Of a DNA stretch of 64,000 nt, positions 1-8,288 are shown piece by piece. Origin of the DNA: Pseudoneobacillus sp052180215 (GTDB taxonomy: Bacteria > Bacillota > Bacilli > Bacillales > Cytobacillaceae); the NCBI RefSeq assembly GCF_052180215.1, contig NZ_CP197471.1:468001-532000 (forward strand). Direction: 5' to 3'. The translations under genes were made by a program, and so were the position numbers. The notes under the pieces are model-generated. The model searched no databases, had not been told where the DNA came from, and saw nothing but the letters and a program-made list of their open reading frames with translations. Every line of letters begins with the position of its first letter. Positions within the stretch are counted from its first letter, which is position 1.

Positions 1-96
1 AAGTGCCCAAGGGTTCATGATGAAGGAGTATTGAAACAACCTAATCAAACAGCTTTTATTAGACACAACCCAAACAGTCAATTTTGGTTTTCGTGA
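1..96 (+). CDS. Possible 3' end of an unidentified gene (partial)
   Basis: An open frame enters from the window edge and ends with TGA at 94-96, giving 31 residues ending in NPNSQFWFS. The start lies outside the window. I do not recognise the protein, and with so few residues this could be chance. The other frames close earlier or lack coding character. No terminator hairpin is visible between it and the feo promoter. Confidence 0.25.
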   Translation, partial: KCPRVHDEGVLKQPNQTAFIRHNPNSQFWFS

Positions 97-294
97 ATAT
101 ATTATAGTAGGAATGGGGGTCCCGATTAGTTCTTTATCGAAGGTTGGAATTTGAAGTCTAGCACATGGTGTTAGATTTTTTTTGTATAAAAATAGCCAGT
201 CAAATTTCCCTTAAAACTTCATCAAATTATATATGTCCTATTTTTACCATATCAATTGTGACAAAACGTTCAAAAAGAAGTGAAAATTTACATG

Positions 295-342
295 TTCACA
301 GTAAGAAAATTAGTGTTATAATTTCCTTGAGAACAATTATCA
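295..342 (+). promoter_or_regulatory. feo operon promoter with Fur box
   Basis: A -35 element TTCACA (295-300), a 16-bp spacer and a perfect -10 TATAAT (317-322) are followed at 328-342 by TGAGAACAATTATCA. That matches the 7-1-7 Fur consensus TGATAATNATTATCA at 12 of 14 defined positions. The box covers the expected transcription start, so iron-loaded Fur should block transcription of feoAB. The placement is seen directly; the regulation is inferred from the known Fur control of feo genes. Confidence 0.75.
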
Positions 343-373
343 TTATTAGTTAGTAAAATTAGGAGGCTTTGCC

Positions 374-595
374 ATGAATCTAACAGATTTAAAGCAAGGT
401 GCATCAGCTACCGTTTTTGATCTTACAAAAGTTAGCGATTTAGTAAAGCAACGTTTAATAGATATGGGACTTTTTGAAGGACAGGAAGTTTGTTTGAAAT
501 GCACAATGCCTTTTGGTGGTCCAGTGATGGTTGAGGTATGTGGCCAATGCATTAGTTTACGACGCAGAGAAGCAGCAAGTATCGGAGTGAAATAG
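374..595 (+). CDS. feoA: FeoA, ferrous iron transport accessory protein
   Basis: A 73-residue SH3-like FeoA domain protein that works with the FeoB permease in Fe(II) uptake at the cytoplasmic face of the membrane. The family pattern of a small beta-rich domain with VKQRLIDMGLFEGQEV near residues 28-43 is clear. An AGGAGG site at 361-366 sits 7 nt before the ATG. The stop codon is one base before the feoB start, so the two are almost certainly co-translated. Length is normal for Gram-positive FeoA. The Fur-type promoter upstream points to induction by iron starvation. Confidence 0.93.
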   Translation: MNLTDLKQGASATVFDLTKVSDLVKQRLIDMGLFEGQEVCLKCTMPFGGPVMVEVCGQCISLRRREAASIGVK

Positions 596-596
596 A

Positions 597-2606
597 ATGT
601 CGCAATTTGCTCTATTCGGGAATCCGAATACAGGGAAAACATCATTATTTAATAATTTGACGGGTTCCTATGAATATGTTGGAAACTGGAGTGGAGTAAC
701 GGTAGAAAAAAAGGTTGGTAAGCTTCGTCATCACAACGGACAGCTTATAGACCTTCCAGGAGTATATTCATTAAATCCTCTTTCCAAAGATGAGGAAGTC
801 GTAACGGAATTCCTATTAACGGACGAATTTGAAAAAATATTAAATATTGTAGATGCCTCTCAACTAAAGAGAAATCTACAGTTAACGATACAGTTATTAG
901 AATTTGGCAAACCTCTTTTAGTCGGTTTAAATATGATTGATGTTGCTAAGACAAGAGGAATGTCTATAAATGAAAAGAAGCTTGGGGAAGTGCTTGGTGT
1001 AAGTATTGTTCCGATTATTGCTCGTTCAGGCAAAGGCTGTGACGTATTAAGTAAGGAACTAACGCTCACTTCAAATAAAGAGATAAAAGCTTCTCATTTC
1101 AAAATTGATTACGGCTTTGTAGAGTCTTCAATCGAGCAAGTTATAAAGCTTCTTCCTGATCGCTTGAGCATGAACAAAAGATGGCTTGCGATTCAATTTT
1201 TAGAAGGTAATAAACGAGTGGAAGCTTATTTAGATGGTTTAAATATTGATGGAACGGCCCTTTTGCAAATTAAAAAGGACGTAGAAGGAAAATTAGAAAA
1301 TAGAGGATATAATCCTGCGATTAGACAATATATTTATAATATTCGTGATCAAAAAATCATGGCAATTATAAACGAAGTAACTTCAGTTGCTTCCTTACAA
1401 AAGAAAAATGCAACAGAGGTCATCGACCAAATTGTTACAAATAAGTTTCTAGGGTTACCGATTTTTCTATTATTTATGTATGTCATGTTCATGTTAACCT
1501 TTGATTGGCTCGGCTCTCCGTTAGCAGATTTATTGGATGCCTTTTTCTCAGGTCCGTTAACCAATATTTTGAAAAGCAGTTTAACGGCCATTGGGGCATC
1601 AAGCTTCATACAAGCATTAGTACTAGATGGAATTGTCGCCGGTGTTGGCGGGGTTCTAGTTTTTGTACCACAAATATTTATCATGTTCTTCCTAATCTCA
1701 TTTTTGGAAGACTCAGGTTACATGGCTAGGGTAGCAATGGTTATGGACCGAGTGATGGAGACAATTGGACTGAATGGGAAAGCCTTTATCCCGATGATTA
1801 TCGGTTTTGGTTGTAATGTACCAGGGATTATGGCGGCACGTACGATTGAACAACCGAAGGAACGATTATTAACGATTCTTTTGACGCCTTTAATGTCATG
1901 TTCGGCGCGTTTACCCGTGTATGCTTTGTTTGTTGAAGCATTCTTTGTGAAACATCAAGCGTTAGTGGTTTTATCATTATATGTTCTTGGTATTGTTGTG
2001 GCACTAGTGGTAGCACGAATTTTTTCTTCTTTATTTTTCAAAGAAGAAAGCAGCTTGTTTGTGATTGAACTGCCTCCTTACCGTGTCCCCCAAGCCTTAA
2101 CACTTTGGAGAAGCACATGGGAGAAGGGTAAAGGATTTATTCGTAAAGCAGGAACGTTTATTTTCGGTGGTTCTGTGTTAATTTGGTTATTAGCTTATGC
2201 AGGTCCACATGGATTCAATGTGGAAATGGATGATAGTTTTCTAGCTATGATTGGTGGCTTAATAGCTCCAGTTTTAGCACCATTAGGATTTGGAACTTGG
2301 CAAGCAGGTGCTTCTTTATTAACAGGATTTATGGCAAAAGAAGTGGTTGTTTCCACGATGAATATCATTTACCATGTACCTGATACAACTTCCTTACAAG
2401 GAATCTTAAGTGAACATTATACAGATCTTTCTGCTTTTAGTTTTATGGCGTTTGTTCTGTTATATGTTCCTTGCTTAGCGACAGTAGCGACCATTAAGAA
2501 AGAAACAGGATCGACAAAATGGACTTATTTCTCCATTATTTACGCCTTACTGGTTGCTTATATCATTGCCATTGTTATTTATCAAATTGGTGGACTATTA
2601 ATCTAG
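597..2606 (+). CDS. feoB: FeoB, GTPase-coupled ferrous iron permease
   Basis: A 669-residue Fe(II) transporter. The N-terminal G domain shows G1 GNPNTGKTS (residues 8-16), G3 DLPG (52-55) and G4 NMID (112-115). A helical linker follows to about 280, and then the membrane domain with two Gate-type repeats, including GFGCNVPGIMAARTIE and the conserved Cys of MSCSARLPVYALF. Full length for the Bacillus type. It starts one base after the feoA stop and is followed 16 bp later by a small cysteine-rich membrane protein that commonly accompanies FeoB in Firmicutes. No frameshift or missing G motif is apparent. Confidence 0.96.
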   Translation: MSQFALFGNPNTGKTSLFNNLTGSYEYVGNWSGVTVEKKVGKLRHHNGQLIDLPGVYSLNPLSKDEEVVTEFLLTDEFEKILNIVDASQLKRNLQLTIQLLEFGKPLLVGLNMIDVAKTRGMSINEKKLGEVLGVSIVPIIARSGKGCDVLSKELTLTSNKEIKASHFKIDYGFVESSIEQVIKLLPDRLSMNKRWLAIQFLEGNKRVEAYLDGLNIDGTALLQIKKDVEGKLENRGYNPAIRQYIYNIRDQKIMAIINEVTSVASLQKKNATEVIDQIVTNKFLGLPIFLLFMYVMFMLTFDWLGSPLADLLDAFFSGPLTNILKSSLTAIGASSFIQALVLDGIVAGVGGVLVFVPQIFIMFFLISFLEDSGYMARVAMVMDRVMETIGLNGKAFIPMIIGFGCNVPGIMAARTIEQPKERLLTILLTPLMSCSARLPVYALFVEAFFVKHQALVVLSLYVLGIVVALVVARIFSSLFFKEESSLFVIELPPYRVPQALTLWRSTWEKGKGFIRKAGTFIFGGSVLIWLLAYAGPHGFNVEMDDSFLAMIGGLIAPVLAPLGFGTWQAGASLLTGFMAKEVVVSTMNIIYHVPDTTSLQGILSEHYTDLSAFSFMAFVLLYVPCLATVATIKKETGSTKWTYFSIIYALLVAYIIAIVIYQIGGLLI

Positions 2607-2622
2607 AAAGAAGGCGTGACAC

Positions 2623-2793
2623 ATGTTAGTAAATATCATAATTGGTTTAGCTATTTTTGGTTATGCCGGCTGGATGCTGACACGACATATTAAAAAAAGC
2701 ACACAAGGAAAATGTGCAGCTTGTTCATTAAATAAATCCTGCAACACTTCTTGTTCGATTAATCCTGAAGGTCCAACGACGATTACAAAATAA
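2623..2793 (+). CDS. FeoB-associated Cys-rich membrane protein
   Basis: A 56-residue protein with one N-terminal membrane segment (about residues 2-20), a basic stretch, then four cysteines in CAAC and CNTSC patterns. This is the layout of the FeoB-associated Cys-rich membrane protein family. The gene starts 16 bp after feoB behind AAGAAGG and is the last gene before a strong terminator, so it is the third member of the feo operon. The cysteines may bind metal or a cluster; that is inference. Its exact role in Fe(II) uptake is not established from sequence. Confidence 0.85.
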   Translation: MLVNIIIGLAIFGYAGWMLTRHIKKSTQGKCAACSLNKSCNTSCSINPEGPTTITK

Positions 2794-2806
2794 AAATAAC
2801 AGACGG

Positions 2807-2840
2807 ACACCTCCTAAGATGGTTTAGGAGGTGTTTTTAT
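2807..2840 (+). terminator. feo operon terminator
   Basis: An 11-bp perfect stem (ACACCTCCTAA with TTAGGAGGTGT), a 6-nt loop and a following T-rich run, 14 bp after the last feo gene. Confidence 0.9.
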
Positions 2841-2881
2841 TTTTATGGAAACTCATATAAATCACTTGAAAATTCCTTTAA

Positions 2882-3232
2882 TGGACAAAGTTCTCCCACT
2901 ATAGGTTCGAACTGTCCAATAGAAAGCGTTTATTGGACAAAATGCCTTTGTAAAGAGTAGGAACTGTCCAATAGGAGAGCTCTAATGGACAAAACGATTC
3001 GGTAAAGAGTAGGAACTGTCCAATAGGAGGGCTCTAATGGACAAAACGTCTCGGTAAAGAGTAGGAATTGTCCAATAGGAGGGCTCTAATGGACAAAACG
3101 TCTCGGTAAAGAGTAGGAACTGTCCAATAGAAAGGCTCTAATGGACAAAGCGCCACTGAAAAGAATAAGAAATGTCCAATAGGAGGGTTCTAATGGACAA
3201 GACACCTCTGAAAAGAGTAGGAACTGTCCAAT
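2882..3232. repeat. Array A: seven 52-bp units with inverted TGGACA/TGTCCA keywords
   Basis: TGGACA begins at 2882, 2934, 2986, 3038, 3090, 3142 and 3194, an exact 52-bp period. Each unit also carries TGTCCAAT about 31 bp later, so opposed keywords are spaced 31 and 21 bp alternately (three and two helical turns). TGTCCA...TGGACA across unit borders can fold as a stem, and one border contains the palindrome AGAGCTCT. The array fills the space between the feo terminator and the padR promoter. It is not a CRISPR: spacers are conserved and there are no cas genes. Confidence 0.9.
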
Positions 3233-3257
3233 ATAAATAATTCAATTAGAATTTCCA

Positions 3258-3319
3258 AACTGGTATTTTTAAAAAGTTTCCAAATACCTCTTGACTAGTA
3301 AAAAAATACCAGTTATTAT
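3258..3319 (+). promoter_or_regulatory. padR promoter and probable autoregulatory operator
   Basis: A -35 TTGACT (3291-3296), 17-bp spacer and -10 TATTAT (3314-3319) lie between two arms of a 13-bp perfect inverted repeat, AACTGGTATTTTT (3258-3270) and AAAAATACCAGTT (3302-3314). The right arm fills most of the spacer, so a dimeric repressor bound there would block RNA polymerase. Further dyad-like ATCATATGACGT elements lie downstream to about 3380. The adjacent PadR protein is the obvious candidate ligand; that link is inferred. Confidence 0.6.
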
Positions 3320-3397
3320 ATCGATGTACGATATATCATATGACGTAATATCGGAGCTCGACGTATCAGATGCCGATATAAAAATAGGAGGGTTATC

Positions 3398-3736
3398 ATG
3401 AAGAATACAGCTACTGAAAAATATCTCCCCCTTACACATACAACCTATTACATATTAATATCACTTGTGACCCCCTTACACGGATATGGAATTATGCAAA
3501 AGGTAGAGGAAATGAGTACAGGAGAAGTAAAACTTGGACCTGGGACATTGTATGGTGCATTAAGTAAATTAGAAAAACAGGGATTAATCGTCAAAACGGA
3601 TGAGGATGAAGAGAGAAGAAAATGTTACGTACTTACCAATATAGGAAAACAAGTCGTAAAGCTTGAATGGGAACGTTTAAACACTCTTGTGGAAGTTAGT
3701 AAAAATATAGTAGCCGATATAGAGGTGGATCAATAA
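3398..3736 (+). CDS. PadR-family transcriptional regulator
   Basis: A 112-residue protein made almost wholly of a PadR winged-helix domain. HGYGIMQKVEEMSTGEVKLG and the GTLYGALSKLEKQGLI recognition region are typical, followed by a short C-terminal helix, as in the small PadR subfamily. A clear AGGAGGG site precedes the ATG. Its stop overlaps the ATG of the next gene by one base, the usual pairing of PadR with a DUF2812 membrane protein. The likely role is repression of its own operon. The effector is unknown. Confidence 0.9.
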   Translation: MKNTATEKYLPLTHTTYYILISLVTPLHGYGIMQKVEEMSTGEVKLGPGTLYGALSKLEKQGLIVKTDEDEERRKCYVLTNIGKQVVKLEWERLNTLVEVSKNIVADIEVDQ

Positions 3737-4257
3737 TGGTAACAACGAAAAAGGTTTGGAAAATTTTCTTCGCTTGGCAAGACAACAAAGAGGAAGAATG
3801 GTTACAAGAAATGACACAAAAAGGCTGGGCTTTAAAGAAATCTAGGTTTGTATATACGTTTGAAAAAATAGAGCCAAGCAACTATGTCTATAAACTAGAT
3901 TACAAGACAACAAGTAATAAAGATTTAGAAGAATATAAAGCCATTTTTGAAGATGCAGGCTGGGAGCATGTCACTCAATTTGGCAGCTGGCACTATTTTC
4001 GGACAAAAGCTAGTAATGCTGAAACACCGGACATTTATTCAGATAACGAATCGAAGATACAAAAATATAAAGGGTTAATGCATAGCCTGCTTGTGGGATT
4101 ATTGGCAATGTTGGTCCTTTCACTTAATTTCTTTTTTAATCAAACAGGGGATTACACCATTTTAATAAAAGGGTTCTATATTGGAATACTTGCCCTGCTG
4201 GTTTGGGGAATTTGGAGGGTGCAACAAAAAATAAATCTATTAAAAGATAATAGGTGA
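3736..4257 (+). CDS. DUF2812 domain membrane protein
   Basis: A 173-residue protein. The N-terminal soluble part (about 1-110) begins KVWKIFFAWQDNKEEEWLQE and contains the DUF2812 signature of aromatic-rich beta segments (VYKLDYK, GWEHVTQFGSWHYFR). Two hydrophobic helices follow at about 117-135 and 145-163, and then a short basic tail. It overlaps the padR gene by one base and must be co-transcribed with it. DUF2812 proteins habitually sit beside PadR regulators; their biochemical role is unknown, so I assign none. It is unlikely to be a transporter on its own because it has only two membrane spans. Confidence 0.85.
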   Translation: MVTTKKVWKIFFAWQDNKEEEWLQEMTQKGWALKKSRFVYTFEKIEPSNYVYKLDYKTTSNKDLEEYKAIFEDAGWEHVTQFGSWHYFRTKASNAETPDIYSDNESKIQKYKGLMHSLLVGLLAMLVLSLNFFFNQTGDYTILIKGFYIGILALLVWGIWRVQQKINLLKDNR

Positions 4258-4334
4258 TACTAAATAATCGTTATGAGCATTATCATTCTGGTAAAGGTGA
4301 AGGAAAATCTTGAACAGGTTGAGTTAGCCAGTTA

Positions 4335-4388
4335 AAAAACAAGGTGTCATTTCTCAGTTTGTGAAGGAGATACGACACCTTGTTTTTA
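4335..4388. terminator. Bidirectional terminator after DUF2812 gene
   Basis: AACAAGGTGTC and GACACCTTGTT form an 11-bp stem with A-rich and T-rich flanks. It lies between the plus-strand DUF2812 gene and the end of a small minus-strand gene, so it can serve both. Confidence 0.8.
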
Positions 4389-4397
4389 TGATATTTT

Positions 4398-4502
4398 TTA
4401 TAAAAAAAATTTCCAAATCACACTAAGAAAAAATCCTAAACCTGCAAAAAATACTCCAAGGCATGCCAGACTCGCAGGTGTTCCCCATTGGATATCCTTC
4501 AT
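4398..4502 (-). CDS. Small single-span membrane protein, 34 aa
   Basis: A 34-residue hydrophobic protein beginning MKDIQWGTPASLA, with one membrane helix rich in Gly and Phe and a C-terminal WKFFL. Support comes from a good AGGAGGGG site 6 nt before the ATG and a terminator immediately after the stop. I do not recognise the family. Size and layout resemble small accessory subunits of transporters, but no transporter gene is adjacent, so this is only a comparison. It would be missed by usual length cut-offs. Confidence 0.55.
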   Translation of the reverse strand: MKDIQWGTPASLACLGVFFAGLGFFLSVIWKFFL

Positions 4503-4699
4503 TTCAACCCCTCCTAACTATTAACCTAATTATAACCTTATCTAGGAAAAATGTCCTATTTATATTCAGAATATTAGAATAAAGAGTATGTAATAGCAAT
4601 AGAATTCTACATATTAAATGTATTATTTGGTTTTTTTCGAGTGTAGGGGTACAATTTAGAACGTGGTATTAATGGAATTTATTATTGGTGGTGAAAGTT

Positions 4700-5440
4700 T
4701 TGATTGCAAAGACAGAAGAGCATATCAATGGTTTAAAGGAAATAGGGAAAATTGTGGCACAAATCCGAGATGAATTAGTCCAAAGAACGAAACCAGGAGT
4801 GACAACGAAGGAACTTGATGATATAGCAGGAGATCTTTTTGAAAAGGCGGGAGCTGTTTCTGCACCGAAAGGTATCTATGATTTCCCTGGATTCACTTGT
4901 ATTAGTGTGAATGAAGAGGTGGCTCATGGAATTCCAGGAAGCCGTGTGATTCAAGAAGGAGATCTTGTAAATATAGATGTATCAGGTTCAAAAAATGGTT
5001 ATTTTGCTGATACAGGTGTTTCCTTTGTAGTTGGTGAAGGGGATCCGATTTTATCGAAAATTTGTGAGGTTGCCAAAGAGGCATTTGAAGAAGGATTGAA
5101 AAAAATTAAGCCGGGCTCAAAAAAGAGTGGAATTGGGAAGGCTGTTATGCACACAGCTAAAAAACATGGGTTAACCGTCATCACGAACCTTACAGGACAT
5201 GGTATAGGCCGTTCGATTCATGAAGCCCCTGACCATATTTATAATTATCATGAGCCATGGGATGATGAGCTGTTAAAGGACGGAATGGTGATAGCCTTTG
5301 AACCATTTATCTCAACGAAGGAAGAAGAAGTTTTCGAGATGGAGGATGGCTGGACTTTTGCAACAGAGGAAAGCTTTGTCGCCCAGTATGAGCATACACT
5401 CATTATTACAAAAAATGGTCCAGTTATCTTAACTTTATAA
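4700..5440 (+). CDS. map: Methionine aminopeptidase, type I
   Basis: Removes the initiator methionine from nascent proteins in the cytosol. The pita-bread metal ligands are visible: two Asp in NIDVSGSKNGYFADTG, His in GHGIGRSIHEAP, Glu in AFEPF and Glu in QYEHT. About 246 residues, close to the second Bacillus map paralogue (YflG type). I chose TTG at 4700 because GGTGGTG sits a proper distance upstream and the resulting N-terminus matches the family. In-frame TTG/GTG codons at 4685-4691 are possible but lack a site. A monocistronic unit ending in a bidirectional hairpin. Confidence 0.92.
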   Translation: MIAKTEEHINGLKEIGKIVAQIRDELVQRTKPGVTTKELDDIAGDLFEKAGAVSAPKGIYDFPGFTCISVNEEVAHGIPGSRVIQEGDLVNIDVSGSKNGYFADTGVSFVVGEGDPILSKICEVAKEAFEEGLKKIKPGSKKSGIGKAVMHTAKKHGLTVITNLTGHGIGRSIHEAPDHIYNYHEPWDDELLKDGMVIAFEPFISTKEEEVFEMEDGWTFATEESFVAQYEHTLIITKNGPVILTL

Positions 5441-5447
5441 TACAGCG

Positions 5448-5478
5448 GAAAAGAGCCTTATCAAAAGGCTCTTTTCTC
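5448..5478. terminator. Bidirectional terminator between map and SDR gene
   Basis: GAAAAGAGCCTT and AAGGCTCTTTTC form a 12-bp perfect stem with a 5-nt loop between two converging genes. Confidence 0.85.
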
Positions 5479-6355
5479 ATGATTTTGCATGTAAAATGTT
5501 TTCTTCAAAATATTTACCCCAATCAGGCTGTCTTCCATCGATATCCTTAAACTTGTATTCTCTAGATAATTCCCATGAGCTTAATGCCTTCCCTGTTTTT
5601 GTATGGACATTTGGGTCTGTTGCCAATGCCACGATTGCTTTCCCTAAAAAGTAAGGAGTCTCTGATGCGATAAAATGTGGTTCAATCTTAGCTGCATCCT
5701 GCCAATTTTCTTCTTTTACCCCAAAGTGATCCAACATCGCTTCAGATCGAAGGAATCCAGGACTCACAGCAACTGCGGTGATATTATAGTTGGATAAATC
5801 TTGTGACATTGCTTGAGCCAAATGTATGCCAGATATTTTTGCTAAACTATAAAAAAGATTTCCTCGATACTGATAGTCAACCCCATCCGTTATCTCAATC
5901 ACAAGACCTTGATTATTTTTAACCATCAAAGGAACCCCGAAATGACTAGTGATGATATGAGAGTGAACTGCTTGATTTTGCATTTGAAGCCCATTTTGAA
6001 GATTATGTTCCCAAAAAGGGGTATTCCATTCTGTAAGTGGATCTCCACCCCACACATCATTAACTAATATATCTAGCTTTCCCTGTTCTTTTTCAATCTG
6101 TTTGAAAAGGGTCCTTACCTCATCCACATTTGTATGGTCGACTTTAACGGCAATGCCTGTTCCGCCATATTGATTAACAAGCTCTGCTGTTTCTTCAATA
6201 GTCTCCGTTCTTCCCATTGATGAGAGGCTGCCTTTTGTACTTCTGCCTGTTACGTATACGGTAGCTCCAGCTTCGCCAAGCATGGCTGCAATCGCACGTC
6301 CTGCCCCCCGTGTAGCTCCAGCCACTAACGCAACTTTACCTTTTAGGTTTTTCAT
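5477..6355 (-). CDS. SDR-family oxidoreductase
   Basis: About 292 residues with a Rossmann fold of the classical short-chain dehydrogenase type. The nucleotide-binding glycine motif is GATRGAG near residues 10-16, the acidic loop contains DILVNDVWGG (in place of NNAG), and the catalytic pair sits in YSLAK. The start at 6355 follows AGGAGGG by 7 nt; the longer frame to 6379 lacks a site. It is divergent from a WYL regulator whose start lies about 90 bp away, so that regulator probably controls it. The substrate cannot be told from sequence. NADP preference is suggested by the TGRS motif. Confidence 0.85.
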   Translation of the reverse strand: MKNLKGKVALVAGATRGAGRAIAAMLGEAGATVYVTGRSTKGSLSSMGRTETIEETAELVNQYGGTGIAVKVDHTNVDEVRTLFKQIEKEQGKLDILVNDVWGGDPLTEWNTPFWEHNLQNGLQMQNQAVHSHIITSHFGVPLMVKNNQGLVIEITDGVDYQYRGNLFYSLAKISGIHLAQAMSQDLSNYNITAVAVSPGFLRSEAMLDHFGVKEENWQDAAKIEPHFIASETPYFLGKAIVALATDPNVHTKTGKALSSWELSREYKFKDIDGRQPDWGKYFEENILHAKS

Positions 6356-6447
6356 CATAATGCCCTCCTTTTTCTTCACTATAACTTACTATATACTTTA
6401 AATAAGACATCTTTTGTCATATATAAAAAATAATAAGGAATGAAAAA

Positions 6448-7413
6448 ATGAGAGCGGATCGTTTAATTAATATAATGACCCTTTTACAAAATAGGGGGAA
6501 AATGACCTCCAAAGAATTAGCAACTGAATTAGATGTTTCTGAAAGAACGATCAATCGAGATATGGAAGCATTAAGTGCCTCGGGTATACCTGTTATTTCT
6601 GATAGAGGAAAAGAGGGTGGCTGGAGGCTAATGGATAACTTTCGAAGCAGATTAACCGGATTGAAACTGGAGGAAATAAAAACATTATTTCTTTCGCCAT
6701 TTGCCGATTATCTGAAGGACTTAGGAATTGAACCGAATCAGTCCATTGATACAAGACATAAACTACTTGCGACAATACCAAGTCATTACCAGCATGAAGC
6801 AAAAATGGTATGGGAAAGGATTTATATCGATACCGGTAACTGGCGACAAACAAAGGAGAAACTAGTCTGTTTTCAAACAGCGCAACAGGCTGTTTTTGAA
6901 AATAGAAAACTAAAAATAGTTTATGGACAGTCTGAAGAAAATGCAGAAGAACGTATGATTGAACCTTTAGGCTTAGTTGTTCAAAGCAATAAATGGTATT
7001 TAGTAGCTTTGAAGAACGGAGAATTCCGAAATTATCGGCTATCCCGAATATATTCTGCTTCTTTAGAGGAGGGTCAATTTGAACGACCAGAATCATTTGA
7101 TTTAGCAGAGTACTGGAACCAATCTAAATCGGCCTTTATTCAAAACCTTCCCAGCTATGTAGTAGAGGTGGAGGTAAGTCCTGAAGATTTTAGTAGGATA
7201 AACTTTACCGGTAAATTTATTAAAGTAATCAAGACTGAATCCCCAACCGCAGGTCATTGGATACCAGCAACACTTAACTTTCATTCCGAACAGGAAGCCG
7301 TTGAGTATATTTTAGGCTTTTCCAAAAATATTAGGATTGTTGAGCCCCAAACGCTTATAGAAAAAGTGGTTCAAGGTGCGAAGGATGTTTTGGAATTTTA
7401 TCAAAGTAAGTAG
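6448..7413 (+). CDS. HTH/WYL-domain transcriptional regulator
   Basis: A 321-residue YafY-type regulator. An N-terminal winged helix (ELATELDVSERTINRDMEAL, about residues 21-40) is followed by a WYL domain (KWYLVALKNGEFRNYRLSRI, about 183-202) and a C-terminal WCX-like extension. WYL domains sense ligands, often nucleotides, but no specific ligand is evident. It is transcribed away from the SDR gene through a short shared promoter region (6360-6447), which suggests local control of that gene. Only a weak Shine-Dalgarno site (AAGGAAT) precedes the ATG. Confidence 0.85.
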   Translation: MRADRLINIMTLLQNRGKMTSKELATELDVSERTINRDMEALSASGIPVISDRGKEGGWRLMDNFRSRLTGLKLEEIKTLFLSPFADYLKDLGIEPNQSIDTRHKLLATIPSHYQHEAKMVWERIYIDTGNWRQTKEKLVCFQTAQQAVFENRKLKIVYGQSEENAEERMIEPLGLVVQSNKWYLVALKNGEFRNYRLSRIYSASLEEGQFERPESFDLAEYWNQSKSAFIQNLPSYVVEVEVSPEDFSRINFTGKFIKVIKTESPTAGHWIPATLNFHSEQEAVEYILGFSKNIRIVEPQTLIEKVVQGAKDVLEFYQSK

Positions 7414-7490
7414 GTGATTTTTGAATTCAAAGAATGATGGAGAGCAAAATAACTCGGTAAAGAGGATAAAGTGGTCTTGAAACGGTAAAA

Positions 7491-7520
7491 TACACCCTGG
7501 TTTATGAATAACCAGGGTGT
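7491..7520. terminator. Hairpin between WYL regulator and coat-like gene
   Basis: ACACCCTGGTT and AACCAGGGTGT form an 11-bp stem between converging genes. The T-run is poor on both strands, so termination strength is uncertain. Confidence 0.6.
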
Positions 7521-7538
7521 TATGAATATATAACTATT

Positions 7539-7808
7539 TTATCTAAAAAATGGATGGCAGCAAGGATTTATTGGCATACAACAATGGTGATGCATAGGTG
7601 CCATGCATGGATTACACATTGGCATCATCATTGGCATTGGTGGACAACATGGCTCCATCATATAGCAGCAATCCTGCTGATATGGATATGGTGGGCATGT
7701 TTCGTATACTTGAGGTGCAACATATGGCTGTGGTGCCATATTAGGTTGTGCTACTGGCATGGGTTGAGGTGCCATAACTGCTGGACTTACATAGGGCTTT
7801 TTTTCCAT
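7539..7808 (-). CDS. Pro/Met/Cys-rich coat-like protein
   Basis: An 89-residue low-complexity protein. The N-terminal half is rich in Pro, Ala and Val (MAPQPMPVAQPNMAPQPYV); the C-terminal half is dominated by Met, Cys, Pro and His (CCPPMPMMMPMCNPC). AGAGGAGAG precedes the ATG. This composition is typical of Bacillus spore coat or crust proteins and of metal-rich cross-linked proteins, but I cannot match a named Cot protein. It stands alone between hairpins. The many Cys and His residues could bind metal or form disulphides in the coat. Function inferred from composition only. Confidence 0.6.
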   Translation of the reverse strand: MEKKPYVSPAVMAPQPMPVAQPNMAPQPYVAPQVYETCPPYPYQQDCCYMMEPCCPPMPMMMPMCNPCMAPMHHHCCMPINPCCHPFFR

Positions 7809-7983
7809 TTATTATCTCTCCTCTGAATGATTTACTTCGAGATAGTGTATGTGTCTAGTTTTAAGAGTGCATAGACATATCCCCAATTTTTCCATTATTT
7901 ATAGGCAATAAATAGATCATGATTTATGAAGTGCTTAGAGTTAGGGAAAACTGAAATCATTCATGAAACATAGGGGTGATAGG

Positions 7984-8247
7984 ATGCATATTGAGGGTAA
8001 TATTATAGCGGGGGAATTTGATCCTGAACGTAATGAATTTTCTTTACAAAGGGTTAAGCATTTTTATACGGAGTCGACCATAAAAGAAACTCAATTAGAA
8101 AGTCTATACCAATATTTAAAGAAACATGAAAATGAACAGGATGGACAAATTATTACACTTTATGACCAAATGCCTTTGCGGTTAACCCAGAGCGAAGTGA
8201 AGCAATTAATTATGGATTTGCAGAGAATTTATCCATTTTATCATTAG
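7984..8247 (+). CDS. Conserved small protein of unknown function
   Basis: 87 residues, soluble, with an N-terminal beta region and a helical C-terminal half (LTQSEVKQLIMDLQRIYPFY). The ATG at 7984 follows GGGGTGAT by a few bases, whereas an upstream ATG at 7963 has no site. It is followed directly by a good terminator and so is monocistronic. I do not recognise the family; there is no signal peptide, membrane span or catalytic motif. Confidence 0.65.
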   Translation: MHIEGNIIAGEFDPERNEFSLQRVKHFYTESTIKETQLESLYQYLKKHENEQDGQIITLYDQMPLRLTQSEVKQLIMDLQRIYPFYH

Positions 8248-8250
8248 ATG

Positions 8251-8288
8251 AAAAAGTGCCAACGACTTAAGTCTATGGCACTTTTTTT
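8251..8288. terminator. Terminator between small protein and MFS remnant
   Basis: AAAAAGTGCCA and TGGCACTTTTT form an 11-bp stem with a T-run on the plus strand and an A-run that serves the converging minus-strand gene. Confidence 0.85.

Noticed and set aside
165..353. 62-aa open frame on the plus strand before feoA
   Set aside because: It overlaps the feo promoter and Fur box, has no ribosome site and has low-complexity composition.
1349..1684. 111-aa minus-strand open frame inside feoB
   Set aside because: Shadow of the feoB reading frame.
4271..4285. Fur-box-like TTATGAGCATTATCA
   Set aside because: Only 11 of 14 positions match and it lies after a gene with no promoter elements beside it.
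7554..7826. 90-aa plus-strand open frame rich in Trp and His
   Set aside because: Antisense shadow of the Pro/Met/Cys-rich gene; the minus-strand gene has the ribosome site.
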